Assembly: GCF_014161445.1 (NCBI RefSeq)
Contig: NZ_JABBXA010000003.1
Location: 248,001 to 312,000 of the forward strand
Length of the DNA: 64,000 nt
Source of the DNA: Microbispora sp. H13382
GTDB taxonomy: Bacteria > Actinomycetota > Actinomycetes > Streptosporangiales > Streptosporangiaceae
Reading direction: 5' to 3'
Positions within the stretch are counted from its first letter, which is position 1. Every line of letters begins with the position of its first letter. Below, in pieces: positions 41,164 to 49,348 of this stretch. The translations under genes were made by a program, and so were the position numbers. The notes under the pieces were generated by a model. It saw only the letters and a program-made list of their open reading frames with translations, was not told the origin of the DNA and did not search any database.

Positions 41164-41865
41164 TCAGGCGCCCTCCCAGGGGCCGGCGTCGTCATCCTTC
41201 CACTCCAGGCGGTCGACGACCCCGATCACGCCGTTGGTCCGCTCGACCATCCGCGTGAGCACGCGTGCCTGGGAGCGGCGCTCCAGTGCGCCGGTGAGCG
41301 TCACGACGCCTTCCGACACCGACACCTCGACGCCCGACAGGTCGGCCCACAGGCAGTTGCCGATGATGTCCTCGCGTATCTCCCTCGCGATGTCGGCGTC
41401 CGCGCGGGCGAGGACCTTGAGCAGGTCGTGGCGGCTGATGATGCCCACGAGCACGCCCTCGTCGTCCACCACGGGCAGGCGTTTGACCCCGTGCCGGCTC
41501 ATCTGGCGCGCGGCGCTGACCACGCTGGTGTAGGGCCAGGTGGTGACCGCGGGGGCGGACATGAGTTCGGCGGCGGTCACACCGTGGGCCCGCTCCTGGG
41601 TCCTGGAGGCCCCGTGCCCCACGGCCTCACGCAGGCGGGCCCGCAGCGGCGGCCGGTAGCCCTCGCGGTAGAACTGCTCGCGGAACTCCTCCTTCCGCAG
41701 CAGGTCGGCCTCGGATACCACGCCGATGACATGGCCCTCGCCGTCGACCACGGGCACCGCGCTGACCTCGTGCGCGATGAGCACCTCGGCTACGTCCCTG
41801 AACGGCGTGCTGCCGTTGACGGAGGCGACCTCGCTGGTCATGACGTCTCGCACCTTCATGTGCAT
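41164..41865 (-). CDS. CBS-pair and BON domain protein
   Basis: A 233-residue protein: CBS1 at residues ~5-55 (VRDVMTSEVASVNGS, VIGVVSEADLLRKEE), CBS2 at ~95-150 (AAELMSAPAVTTWP, GIISRHDLLKVLARADADI) and a BON domain at ~160-225 (VEVSVSEGVVTLTGALERR, GVIGVVDRLEW). CBS pairs bind adenine nucleotides and act as energy sensors; Hrp1 of M. tuberculosis is a DosR-regulated CBS protein. Start ATG 41865 with AAGGAG 6 bases upstream. Divergent from a second protein of the same plan, with DosR-like boxes between. Confidence 0.9.
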   Translation of the reverse strand: MHMKVRDVMTSEVASVNGSTPFRDVAEVLIAHEVSAVPVVDGEGHVIGVVSEADLLRKEEFREQFYREGYRPPLRARLREAVGHGASRTQERAHGVTAAELMSAPAVTTWPYTSVVSAARQMSRHGVKRLPVVDDEGVLVGIISRHDLLKVLARADADIAREIREDIIGNCLWADLSGVEVSVSEGVVTLTGALERRSQARVLTRMVERTNGVIGVVDRLEWKDDDAGPWEGA

Positions 41866-41930
41866 GATCGGCTCCTTTCCGGGCCATGGCCTTCCGCTTC
41901 CATCGCACCGCCGATCGGGCGGCCTGCGAA

Positions 41931-41945
41931 GGGACTGAGGGCCCT
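41931..41945. promoter_or_regulatory. DosR-box-like site 1
   Basis: GGGACTGAGGGCCCT matches the mycobacterial DosR/DevR box core GGGACTTTNGGCCCT with only the central bases differing. It lies in the divergent gap between the two CBS+BON genes. A weaker relative, GGGTCCTTCGCCAC, follows at 41953-41966. Confidence 0.55.
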
Positions 41946-41990
41946 GTTAACCGGGTCCTTCGCCACGGGAGGAACGCAGACGCGACGGGT

Positions 41991-42003
41991 GGCCGAAAGT
42001 CCC
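41991..42003. promoter_or_regulatory. DosR-box-like site 2
   Basis: GGCCGAAAGTCCC agrees with the DosR box read in the opposite sense (GGGNCGAAAGTCCC) at nearly every position. It is 79 bases before the start of the rightward CBS+BON gene. Together with site 1 it makes a typical multi-box DosR promoter. Confidence 0.6.
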
Positions 42004-42081
42004 AGGTGGTCAGGACCTTCACCGCTGACCCGGAAGGACGCGGCGAGGCACGCTGGCAATGAGGAGATGGGAGGCGTCGTC

Positions 42082-42741
42082 ATGACGACGAAGGTGAAGG
42101 ATGTCATGGGCAAGGTCGCCATCGCGGTGCCGATGGACGCGTCGTTCGCGGACCTTGTCGCCACCATGCAGCGGTTCAAGGTGGGCGCGGTCACAGTGAT
42201 CGACGCCGACCGGCGCCCGGTGGGTGTGGTGTCGGAGGACGACATCCTCCTGAAGGAGTTCGTCCTGGACGAGAGCGTCTTCGACGGTCCCCGCAGGCGT
42301 GAGGAGCACCGCAAGGCGGTGGGCACGAAGGCCGGCCAGATCATGTCGCGCCCCGCGATCACGGTGACCGGTGGCACGTCGGTGCGGGACGCGGCCCGGC
42401 TGATGCACCGCAACCGCATCAAGCAGCTGCCCGTGATCGACGCCATGACCGGCCGCATCATGGGCACGGTGCACCAGGGAGACCTGCTGCGCGTGTTCGT
42501 CCGCCCGGCGGAGGACATCCTGGCCGAGATCGAGGAGATCGCCGCCCGGCTGAACCTCGGCCCCGACGACCTGCGGATCACCGTCTCCGGCGGCGTGGTC
42601 GGGATCAGCGGACAGGTGCCCCGCAGGTCGGACGTCAAGCCGCTGCTGCACGCCGTACGCCGGGTCGAGGGGGTCGTCGAGGTGGAAGCCGACGTCGCCT
42701 TCCTCGTGGACGACCTGCTCATCGCCCCGCCGTTGCTGTAG
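42082..42741 (+). CDS. CBS-pair and BON domain protein
   Basis: A 219-residue protein of the same plan as its divergent neighbour: CBS1 ~5-60 (VKDVMGKVAIAVPMDAS, VGVVSEDDILLKEF), CBS2 ~90-145 (AGQIMSRPAITVTGG, IMGTVHQGDLLRVF), BON ~160-215 (LRITVSGGVVGISGQVPRR). Likely nucleotide-sensing stress protein. ATG 42082 has GGGAGG 7 bases upstream. It leads an operon with the nitroreductase (20 bp gap). Confidence 0.9.
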   Translation: MTTKVKDVMGKVAIAVPMDASFADLVATMQRFKVGAVTVIDADRRPVGVVSEDDILLKEFVLDESVFDGPRRREEHRKAVGTKAGQIMSRPAITVTGGTSVRDAARLMHRNRIKQLPVIDAMTGRIMGTVHQGDLLRVFVRPAEDILAEIEEIAARLNLGPDDLRITVSGGVVGISGQVPRRSDVKPLLHAVRRVEGVVEVEADVAFLVDDLLIAPPLL

Positions 42742-42761
42742 CCGAGCCAGGGGAGGAGATC

Positions 42762-43751
42762 GTGAACACTCGTACTTCCGAGGGGATCGCGCAGGCCGCG
42801 CAGGCCGCGGTGGAGGCGGCTCTGTGGGCGCCCTCGATCCACAACACCCAGCCCTGGTCGTTCGGCGTCTCCGGCGACGAGATCTGCCTGCGCGCCGACC
42901 CCGACAGGAAGCTGCGGGTCTCCGATCCCACCGGCCGGCAGATGACGATCAGTTGCGGCGCCGCGCTGTTCAATGTGCGTATCACCCTGCTGGCGCTCGG
43001 CTACGAGCCCGAGGTCCGCCGTTTCCCGGACCCGGAGCGACCGCTGCTGCTGGCCAGGATACGGGTGCGGCCCGGGCGTGAGCCGGGCGAGCACATCCGC
43101 CTGCTGCATGCCGAGATCGAGCGCCGCCGCACCCACCGGTCCGGGTTCACGGCTCTGCCGGTGCCGGACCGTCTGGTCGACGCCCTCGTGTCGGAAGCGG
43201 CGCCCGAGGGCGGCCACATGATGCCCATCACGTCGGACGCCGCCGCCCGGGTGCTCGCCGCGCTCACCGGCGCGGCCCAGGACGTGCAGTCACAGGACCG
43301 GTTGTTCGTCCTGGAACTCATGCGCTGGGCCCGGCCGCCCGGCAGCTCGCGCCGCGACGGGGTGCCGGCGGCCGGTTATCCGACCGATCCCCGGCGTATG
43401 CACCCCCAGCACTTCGCGCAGCGGGACTACGCCCGGGGGCACGAGTGGGGGATGGCGCCGGACGAGCGGGTGTCCGCGTCGACGGGTCTCGTGGCGCTGC
43501 TGAGCACCGACGGCGACGGCCGCGAGGACTGGCTGCGCGCGGGCGAGGCGCTGCAGCGGATGCTGCTGCACGCCTCCGCGTACGGAGTGAGCGTCGCCTT
43601 CCACACACAGGCACTTGAGATGCCCGAGTTGCGCGAGTTCATCCGCACGCATCTGTGCTCGGGAGAGCCGCCGCAGATGATCATGCGCCTGGGGTTCGTC
43701 ATCGACGAGAGCGAGAGCATGCGACGCGCCCCCTCCGAGGTCATGGAGTGA
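42762..43751 (+). CDS. Acg-type nitroreductase family protein
   Basis: A 329-residue FMN-fold protein like Acg (Rv2032), a DosR-regulated member of the nitroreductase family that may store rather than use FMN. AALWAPSIHNTQPW near residues 19-32 is the Acg signature, RRRTHRSGF near 120 and MRLGFVIDES near the C-terminus support it. Duplicated half-domains, as in Acg, seem to form a lid over the flavin site. GTG start with GGGAGGAG upstream. No redox partner lies next to it. Confidence 0.88.
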   Translation: MNTRTSEGIAQAAQAAVEAALWAPSIHNTQPWSFGVSGDEICLRADPDRKLRVSDPTGRQMTISCGAALFNVRITLLALGYEPEVRRFPDPERPLLLARIRVRPGREPGEHIRLLHAEIERRRTHRSGFTALPVPDRLVDALVSEAAPEGGHMMPITSDAAARVLAALTGAAQDVQSQDRLFVLELMRWARPPGSSRRDGVPAAGYPTDPRRMHPQHFAQRDYARGHEWGMAPDERVSASTGLVALLSTDGDGREDWLRAGEALQRMLLHASAYGVSVAFHTQALEMPELREFIRTHLCSGEPPQMIMRLGFVIDESESMRRAPSEVME

Positions 43752-43838
43752 GGTAGGCCGATCTCGGTCCGCCCGAACGCGCGTGGACGGGCGTGCCGGG
43801 GGAAGTGGGATCTCCTGTGGTCGTCAGGAGGTGTGCCC

Positions 43839-44435
43839 ATGAGATCGGTCGCCCGCTGGGTCGTGTCGTGGCTACGCCGCTACCGGCCTGATGGCAACCC
43901 GCTGCGCCGCCGTTCCGACCGGATCGAGGCGGCGCTCGTGGTGGCGGCGCTGGCCGTCGTCCTGCTCGCCGCGTGGCCCGCCTCGCTGATCGCTCGTACG
44001 GTGTACGACGGCGGCGTCAGGGCCGAGCGAATGGGGCTGGGAGCGCGGCAGCTGGTCGAGGCCACCCTGATCCAGGACGCGTCGGCTGTCGCGGTTGACG
44101 GCCGCGGGATGCTGGGGGCGAGTCCGGTGCGGTGGACGCTGCCGGGCGGCGAGGTCCGGGAGGGCATGGTCCCGGTGGCTCTCCTCCTGCGGGACGGCCC
44201 GGCGAACGCGCGGTTGTGGGTCGATGCCGAGGGCAGGCCGGCCGTGGCGCCGCCGCAGCGGGCCGAGACGGTGACCAGGGCGTGGCTGGCCGCCTTCGGC
44301 GTCGTGTCGGCGGCCGCCGTCCTGGCCTGGGCAGGCTTCGTTCTGGGGCGTCATCGGCTGGACCGCAGGCGCTACCGCGAGTGGGAGGCGGCCTGGGCGG
44401 CGGCCGACCGGAGGTGGCGCCGCCATCACATCTGA
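43839..44435 (+). CDS. Rv1733c family membrane protein
   Basis: A 198-residue protein with the Rv1733c plan: a cytoplasmic basic N-terminus with NPLRRRSDRIE, a first transmembrane helix (AALVVAALAVVLLAAWPASL), an extracytoplasmic domain of about 90 residues (VRWTLPGGEVREGMVPV), a second helix (AFGVVSAAAVLAWAGFVLG) and a basic C-terminal tail. Rv1733c is strongly DosR-induced in M. tuberculosis; function unknown. Start ATG 43839 has AGGAGG 7 bases upstream. It converges on the next gene, 16 bp apart. Confidence 0.87.
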   Translation: MRSVARWVVSWLRRYRPDGNPLRRRSDRIEAALVVAALAVVLLAAWPASLIARTVYDGGVRAERMGLGARQLVEATLIQDASAVAVDGRGMLGASPVRWTLPGGEVREGMVPVALLLRDGPANARLWVDAEGRPAVAPPQRAETVTRAWLAAFGVVSAAAVLAWAGFVLGRHRLDRRRYREWEAAWAAADRRWRRHHI

Positions 44436-44451
44436 CCGCCATCCGCGCTGA

Positions 44452-44859
44452 TCACCTCATGTTCTGTGAGATGTTGCAGGAGGGACTGTCGGGGGCGCAG
44501 TACGCGCCCTGACTGGTTATTTTCCCGGCGGACGTGACGGTGGTCGACTGCGGGCCGCTCAGGAGCGAGGGTGTGCTGACGCCGTTGAGGTTCTGGACGT
44601 CCCGGCCGTTGCCCGAACTGTACTGCGTGGCACTGGTCCGCGAGTCCCGGGCGATCTGGTAACTCTGCGGGCCGGGCCTGGGCTTGGCCCTCGCTCTCGC
44701 CTTCGCAGCCTTGGCCGCCTTGGCCGCCTTGGCCTTTGCTTTGGCCGCCGCGGCCGCGTGAGGCTTGCGGCGCAGCGGCGCGGAGGCCGCGTCCGCCGCA
44801 TCCGGAACGGCGAGGCCCGCCAGCGAGACGACGAGCGCGGCCACCGCGAGCCGCCGCAC
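44452..44859 (-). CDS. small secreted protein, Ala/Lys-rich, unknown family
   Basis: About 135 residues. RRLAVAALVVSLAGLAVPDA looks like a Sec signal peptide, with likely cleavage after ADA. The mature protein starts with a Lys/Ala/Arg repeat tract (AKAKAKAAKAAKAAKARA) reminiscent of histone-like or cell-wall-binding tails, then a Ser/Thr/Gln-rich part with STPSLLSGPQSTTVTSAG and two Cys near the end (YCAPDSPSC). I do not recognise the family. GTG 44859 is chosen for the signal peptide; GTG 44907 is also possible. A DosR-like box lies upstream. Confidence 0.62.
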   Translation of the reverse strand: MRRLAVAALVVSLAGLAVPDAADAASAPLRRKPHAAAAAKAKAKAAKAAKAAKARARAKPRPGPQSYQIARDSRTSATQYSSGNGRDVQNLNGVSTPSLLSGPQSTTVTSAGKITSQGAYCAPDSPSCNISQNMR

Positions 44860-45026
44860 CGTCGTGACGAGACCCCTCCCGGGGACGTCCGCGCAGTGAC
44901 GAGACACCTGGCACCCACCTGCCCGTTCAGCTGTGGATATAAGCGACATAGGGCATATGCCCGTATCGCTGTGGCCGGGCCTGCGTCCTGGGGGATTCCG
45001 GCACGGATGATTACCCTGCCTGGTGC

Positions 45027-45040
45027 GGGCCGAAGGTCCC
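45027..45040. promoter_or_regulatory. DosR-box-like site 3
   Basis: GGGCCGAAGGTCCC differs from the DosR box GGGCCGAAAGTCCC at one base. It is 57 bases before the P-type ATPase start and also upstream of the divergent small secreted protein, so it could serve both. Confidence 0.55.
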
Positions 45041-45097
45041 GGCGGCCGATGGCTTTCGCCCGGCGCAGCCACCGGAGGCGGATGATCTGCTGGTGAC

Positions 45098-47494
45098 ATG
45101 ACATCCGCTGTGCGCACGCTGCGTGGACTGCCCGAGGAGGAGGCCACGCGCCTGCTCGCCGAGCACGGGCCCAACGAGATCCCCCAGCCCCGGCCGCCGG
45201 CCCTGCCGGTGCGGGCCGCGCGTCAGCTGGCGGATCCGCTGTCGATCCTGCTGCTGGTGGCCGGCCTGGTCACGCTCGTCGTCCTCGCCGAGGTGCCCGA
45301 GGGCATCGCGATCCTGGCCATCCTGCTGGTGAACGTGCTGATCGGGACCGGCCAGGAGGCCAGGGCCGACAAGGCCGTGCGTGCGCTGCGGGCGCTCACC
45401 GCGCCGATGGCCACGGTCGTGCGGGGCGACGCCGTACGACGGGTGCCCGCGGCCGAGGTGGTCCCCGGCGACCTCGTCGTCGTCGCGGCCGGGGACCGGG
45501 TGCCCGCCGACGCGCGGCTGGTCGAGGCCGAGGCGCTGGCGGTGGACGAGGCGCCGCTGACGGGGGAGTCGCTGTCCGCGGCCAAACGGGCGGGTGGCCC
45601 CGGCGGGCCGGACGTGCCGCTGGGCGACCGCGCGGGGGAGATCTTCTCCGGCACGCTCGTCGTGCACGGCCGCGGAACGGCCGAAGTGCTGCGTACCGGC
45701 GCCGCGACCGAGGTCGGCCGCATCGCCTCGGCCCTGCGCGGCGGCGGCAGGGGACCGCTGGAGGCCGAGCTCGCCCAGGTGTCGCGGCGGATCGGCCTGC
45801 TCGCCGTCGCGGCGGGCGCCCTGATGATCCTCATCGGCCTCACCCGGGTCAGCCGGGGCGAGGCGTCGCTGGTCGACATCATCCTCGCGGGGGTGGCGCT
45901 CGCCATCGCCGCGGTGCCCGAGAGCATGGCCGCGGCCGTCACCACCGCGCTGGCGCTGTGCGCCCAGCGCATGGCCCGGCTCGGGGTGATCGTGCGCCGG
46001 CTGCCCGCCATCGAGGCCTTGGGCGCCACGACCGTCATCGCGGCCGACAAGACCGGCACGCTGACCACCGGCCACCTCACCGTGGCCGACCATCTCGCCG
46101 TCTCCGGCACCGATCTGTGGCGGGCCGCGCTGCGCTGCAACGACGCCAAAGACGGGCTGGGCGACGCGGTGGACGTCGCGCTGGCCGCGGCCGCCGCCCG
46201 CGAGGACGTACGGCTGCCGGCCGGGGAGACCCGGATCGGCACCCGTCCCTTCGACGCCGAGACCCGCTCGATGGCGGTGGTCACCGCCGTGGACGGCGCG
46301 CGCCCGCTGCTGACGGTCAAGGGCGCCCCCGAGGTGGTGCTGGCCCGCTGTGCGCCCGATGAGCGGACCGACCGGCTCGCGGAGGCCGTGTCCGGGCTGG
46401 CCCAGCGGGGGCTGCGAGTGCTCGCGCTCGCCGAGGGGGAGACCGACGATCTGGACGCCTCCGGGCTGCGCCCGCTCGGCCTGGTCGCGCTGCAGGACGA
46501 GATCCGGCCCTCCGCGCGCCGCGCCGTGGGCGACTGCCGGGCCGCGGGCATCCGGGTCGTGATGGTGACCGGCGACCACGCGGAGACCGCGCGCTCGGTC
46601 GCCGCGGAGGTCGGCATCGACGCCGACGCCGTGGTGGCCCGGGTGGATCCCGCCACCAAGCTCCGCCTCGTACGTGAGCTGAAGGAGCGCGGCGAGGTGG
46701 TGGCGATGACCGGCGACGGCGTGAACGACGCCCCGGCCCTGCGGCACGCGGACGTCGGCGTCGCCATGGCCGGTGACGAGGGCACCGACGTGGCCCGCGA
46801 GGCCGCCGCCGTCGTCGTGACGAACGGCGAACTCGGCACGATCGTGACCGGCGTGCGGGAGGGCCGGCGGCTGCGCCACAACGTCGCCTCCATGATCGGC
46901 TACCTGCTCGCCGGCAACCTCGCGGAGATCCTCATCGTCCTGGCCGGGCTGATCGTCTGGCCGGACCTGGTCGTGCCGCTGCTCCCGGTGCACCTGCTCT
47001 GGATCAACCTGGCCCTGGACGGGATCCCCGCGATCGCGCTCGGTGTCGACCGCCCGGCGGGTGACCCCCTCACGCTGCGGCGGCGCGAGAGGCTGATGGC
47101 GTGGACGGCGCTGACCCGAATCGGGCTGCGTGCGGTGGTCGTCGCGGTGCTCGTCTTCGCCGCCGTGGAGACGGCGCGGCGGCTCGGCTGGAGCGACGAA
47201 CAGGTCCGCGCCCAGGCCGTGCTCGCCCTGGTCTTCGCCCGGCTGACCCTGGCGTACGTGACCCGGGCGCGCCGGATGACCTTCGAGCGCGGCTGGTGGC
47301 GGGGCCGCTCGGTGCTCGTGGCGGTGGCGGCCACGCTGGTCCTGCAGACCCTCGTCACCGCCGTGCCCTTCCTGGGCGCGCCGCTGGCCCTCGTGCCGCT
47401 GCCGCCGCTCGGCTGGGCGATGGCCCTCGGCGCGGCCGTGCTCACCGTGACGTTGTGCGACGCGCTGCGCCGCGCCACACCGGGACGTGAGTGA
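45098..47494 (+). CDS. cation-transporting P-type ATPase (P2/CtpF-like)
   Basis: A 798-residue pump. N-terminal LPEEEATRLLAEHGPNEIP, actuator TGES (EAPLTGES near residue 150), phosphorylation site DKTGTLTTG (Asp near 317), and hinge MTGDGVNDAPAL near 538. The M4 motif reads PESM where Ca2+ pumps have PEGL. It is about 100 residues shorter than M. tuberculosis CtpF, a DosR-regulated pump; the nucleotide-binding domain is compact. Cation unknown; Ca2+ or Mn2+ are guesses. No heavy-metal Cys motifs. It overlaps the downstream stress-protein gene region. Confidence 0.9.
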   Translation: MTSAVRTLRGLPEEEATRLLAEHGPNEIPQPRPPALPVRAARQLADPLSILLLVAGLVTLVVLAEVPEGIAILAILLVNVLIGTGQEARADKAVRALRALTAPMATVVRGDAVRRVPAAEVVPGDLVVVAAGDRVPADARLVEAEALAVDEAPLTGESLSAAKRAGGPGGPDVPLGDRAGEIFSGTLVVHGRGTAEVLRTGAATEVGRIASALRGGGRGPLEAELAQVSRRIGLLAVAAGALMILIGLTRVSRGEASLVDIILAGVALAIAAVPESMAAAVTTALALCAQRMARLGVIVRRLPAIEALGATTVIAADKTGTLTTGHLTVADHLAVSGTDLWRAALRCNDAKDGLGDAVDVALAAAAAREDVRLPAGETRIGTRPFDAETRSMAVVTAVDGARPLLTVKGAPEVVLARCAPDERTDRLAEAVSGLAQRGLRVLALAEGETDDLDASGLRPLGLVALQDEIRPSARRAVGDCRAAGIRVVMVTGDHAETARSVAAEVGIDADAVVARVDPATKLRLVRELKERGEVVAMTGDGVNDAPALRHADVGVAMAGDEGTDVAREAAAVVVTNGELGTIVTGVREGRRLRHNVASMIGYLLAGNLAEILIVLAGLIVWPDLVVPLLPVHLLWINLALDGIPAIALGVDRPAGDPLTLRRRERLMAWTALTRIGLRAVVVAVLVFAAVETARRLGWSDEQVRAQAVLALVFARLTLAYVTRARRMTFERGWWRGRSVLVAVAATLVLQTLVTAVPFLGAPLALVPLPPLGWAMALGAAVLTVTLCDALRRATPGRE

Positions 47495-47495
47495 G

Positions 47496-48347
47496 ATGAG
47501 GCAGGAGATCGTGGTCGCCTACGACGGCACGCGGCAGAGTCGCGCCGCCGTCGAGTGGGCCGCGGCGGAGTGCCGGGTCCGGCGCCGCGCGGGCGTCGCG
47601 GTCTGCGAGGTGTGGGACGGCCCCTACCCGGAGCGCGCCGAGGCCGTCGCCGCCGAGGAACGCCGCCTGGCGGCGCTGCGGCTGTTCGAGGGGGTACGGC
47701 TGGCCGAACGCCTGCTGCCCGGCCGGGAGGTCCGTCCCGTGCTCGTGCGGGGAGATCCCAAGGACACGCTGGTCGCCCTCAGCCGGGAGGCCGCGATGCT
47801 GGTCGTGGGGCATCGGAGGCACGGGCGGCTGACCGGGCTGCTGCTCGGCTCGGTCAGCGCGTACGCCGCGGCGCACGCCGCCTGCCCGGTCGTCGTGGTC
47901 GGCGCGCCGGCGCCCGCGCCGCCCGCCGGCGGGGTGGTGGTGGGGATCGATGTGGCGCGGCCGGACGGACCGGAGGCGGAGTGCGCCATGCGCTTCGCCG
48001 TGGAGGTCGCGCGCAACCGGTCGCTGCCGCTGACCGCGGTCTACGCGACGCGGGGGGGCGAGCCGGAGGGCGAGCGGGCGCTGACGCGGATCGTCGAGCC
48101 GTGGCGGCTGCGCTGCCGGGCGGGGGTCACGATCGAGACCAGGGTCGTCGAGGCGCCGCCGCTGCCCGCCCTGCTGTCATGCGCCGGGAACGCCCCACTG
48201 CTGGTCGTCGGGGCTCGCGGGGCGGGCGGCCGGGCCCGGCTGCTCGGCTCGGTCGGGCAGGGCCTGCTGTGGCGCGCCGCCTGCCCGGTCGCGGTCGTCC
48301 ACCCGGCTCCCGTCTGGCCGATACCATTCGGTATCCCGACGATCTGA
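47496..48347 (+). CDS. universal stress protein, tandem UspA domains
   Basis: A 283-residue protein with two UspA domains. Domain 1 opens IVVAYDGTRQSRAAVEWA and has the ATP loop VGHRRHGRLTGLLLGSVS; domain 2 opens VVVGIDVARPDGPEAE with loop VVGARGAGGRARLLGSVG. Both loops keep the G-x2-G-x9-G-S pattern for ATP binding. Tandem USPs of this kind (for example Rv2005c) are DosR-regulated. Start ATG 47496 is one base after the ATPase stop; GTG 47487 is the alternative. GATACC-ATTC-GGTATC (48320-48335) is an inverted repeat near its end. Confidence 0.88.
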   Translation: MRQEIVVAYDGTRQSRAAVEWAAAECRVRRRAGVAVCEVWDGPYPERAEAVAAEERRLAALRLFEGVRLAERLLPGREVRPVLVRGDPKDTLVALSREAAMLVVGHRRHGRLTGLLLGSVSAYAAAHAACPVVVVGAPAPAPPAGGVVVGIDVARPDGPEAECAMRFAVEVARNRSLPLTAVYATRGGEPEGERALTRIVEPWRLRCRAGVTIETRVVEAPPLPALLSCAGNAPLLVVGARGAGGRARLLGSVGQGLLWRAACPVAVVHPAPVWPIPFGIPTI

Positions 48348-48361
48348 TCCTTGGAGTGACA

Positions 48362-49348
48362 ATGCCCCGTCCCGGTCTGGTGATCGGCGGATACACCCCG
48401 GACACGGAGGGATCGGGCCCCGGCCTGACGGTCGCCCGGGCGCAGGCGGACGGGCGGCTGGAGGCGGTGGCGGAGGCGGCCGCGTCAGGGCCGTCGTTCG
48501 TCGTCGCCCACCCGCGGCTGCCGCTGCTGTACGCCGTGCTCGAACGCGCCGGGGACGGCGGTCTCGCGGTCTTCGCCGACGAGCCCGCTCCGCGGCCGCT
48601 GGCCGAGTACCCGAGCGGCGGGTCGCTGCCGTGCCACCTGGCGCTCGACGCGGAGGCGCGGTGGCTGGCGATCGCCAACTACGGCGACGGGACCGTCACG
48701 GCCTACCGGCTGGGTGAGGACGGGATGCCCGAGCCCGGCCCGCTGACGTTCCCCCACGAGGGGCGCGGCCCCCACCCCGACCGGCAGGAGGGCCCGCACG
48801 CGCACCAGGCGGTCTTCGGGCCCGACGGCGTGCTGTACGTGACCGACCTCGGCACCGACGAGGTGCGCCGCTTCCTGCCCGGCATGCGCCCGCACCCCGG
48901 CGGTCCCGTACGGCTGGCCTCCGGCAGCGGCCCCCGGCACTTCCTGCACCACGAGGGGCACTGGTACGTCACCGGCGAGCTGGACGGGACCGTGCGCGTC
49001 TACGACGGCGAGTGGCGGGAGGCGGGCGTGGTGCGGGCGAGCGGCGCCGAGGGCGATAATCTGCCCTCCCACATCGCGCTGTCCGCCGACGGCCGCCACC
49101 TGTACGTCGCCAACCGCGGGCCGGACACCATCAGCGCGTTCGAGGTCGAAGGGCCCCGGCTCACGATGGCGGCCGAGGCGCCGGCGGGCGGAAGCTGGCC
49201 ACGCCATTTCGCCGTCGACGGCGACCGCCTCTACGTCGCCAACCAGCGCTCGGACGCGGTCGCGGTGCTGGCGCTGAAGGACGGGCTGCCTGGGCCCGCC
49301 GAACAGGCGCTGGCGGTGGGCACTCCGTCCTGCGTGCTCATCCGGTGA
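48362..49348 (+). CDS. lactonase family beta-propeller protein (6-phosphogluconolactonase type)
   Basis: A 328-residue seven-bladed propeller of the YbhE/lactonase family. Typical segments: LVIGGYTPDTEGSGPG, FVVAHPRLPLLYAV, GPHAHQAVFGPDGVLYVTDL, GSGPRHFLHH, LPSHIALSADGRHLYVANRG and SWPRHFAVDGDRLYVANQRS. Conserved His/Arg/Glu in these loops form the active site. It may hydrolyse 6-phosphogluconolactone or another sugar lactone; the sequence alone does not decide. It lies 14 bp after the stress-protein gene. Confidence 0.87.
   Translation: MPRPGLVIGGYTPDTEGSGPGLTVARAQADGRLEAVAEAAASGPSFVVAHPRLPLLYAVLERAGDGGLAVFADEPAPRPLAEYPSGGSLPCHLALDAEARWLAIANYGDGTVTAYRLGEDGMPEPGPLTFPHEGRGPHPDRQEGPHAHQAVFGPDGVLYVTDLGTDEVRRFLPGMRPHPGGPVRLASGSGPRHFLHHEGHWYVTGELDGTVRVYDGEWREAGVVRASGAEGDNLPSHIALSADGRHLYVANRGPDTISAFEVEGPRLTMAAEAPAGGSWPRHFAVDGDRLYVANQRSDAVAVLALKDGLPGPAEQALAVGTPSCVLIR

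Noticed and set aside
48320-48335. GATACC-ATTC-GGTATC as operator of the lactonase gene
   Set aside because: It lies inside the last codons of the stress-protein gene, and no regulator is adjacent; it could be chance or a weak hairpin, so it is not listed as a site.
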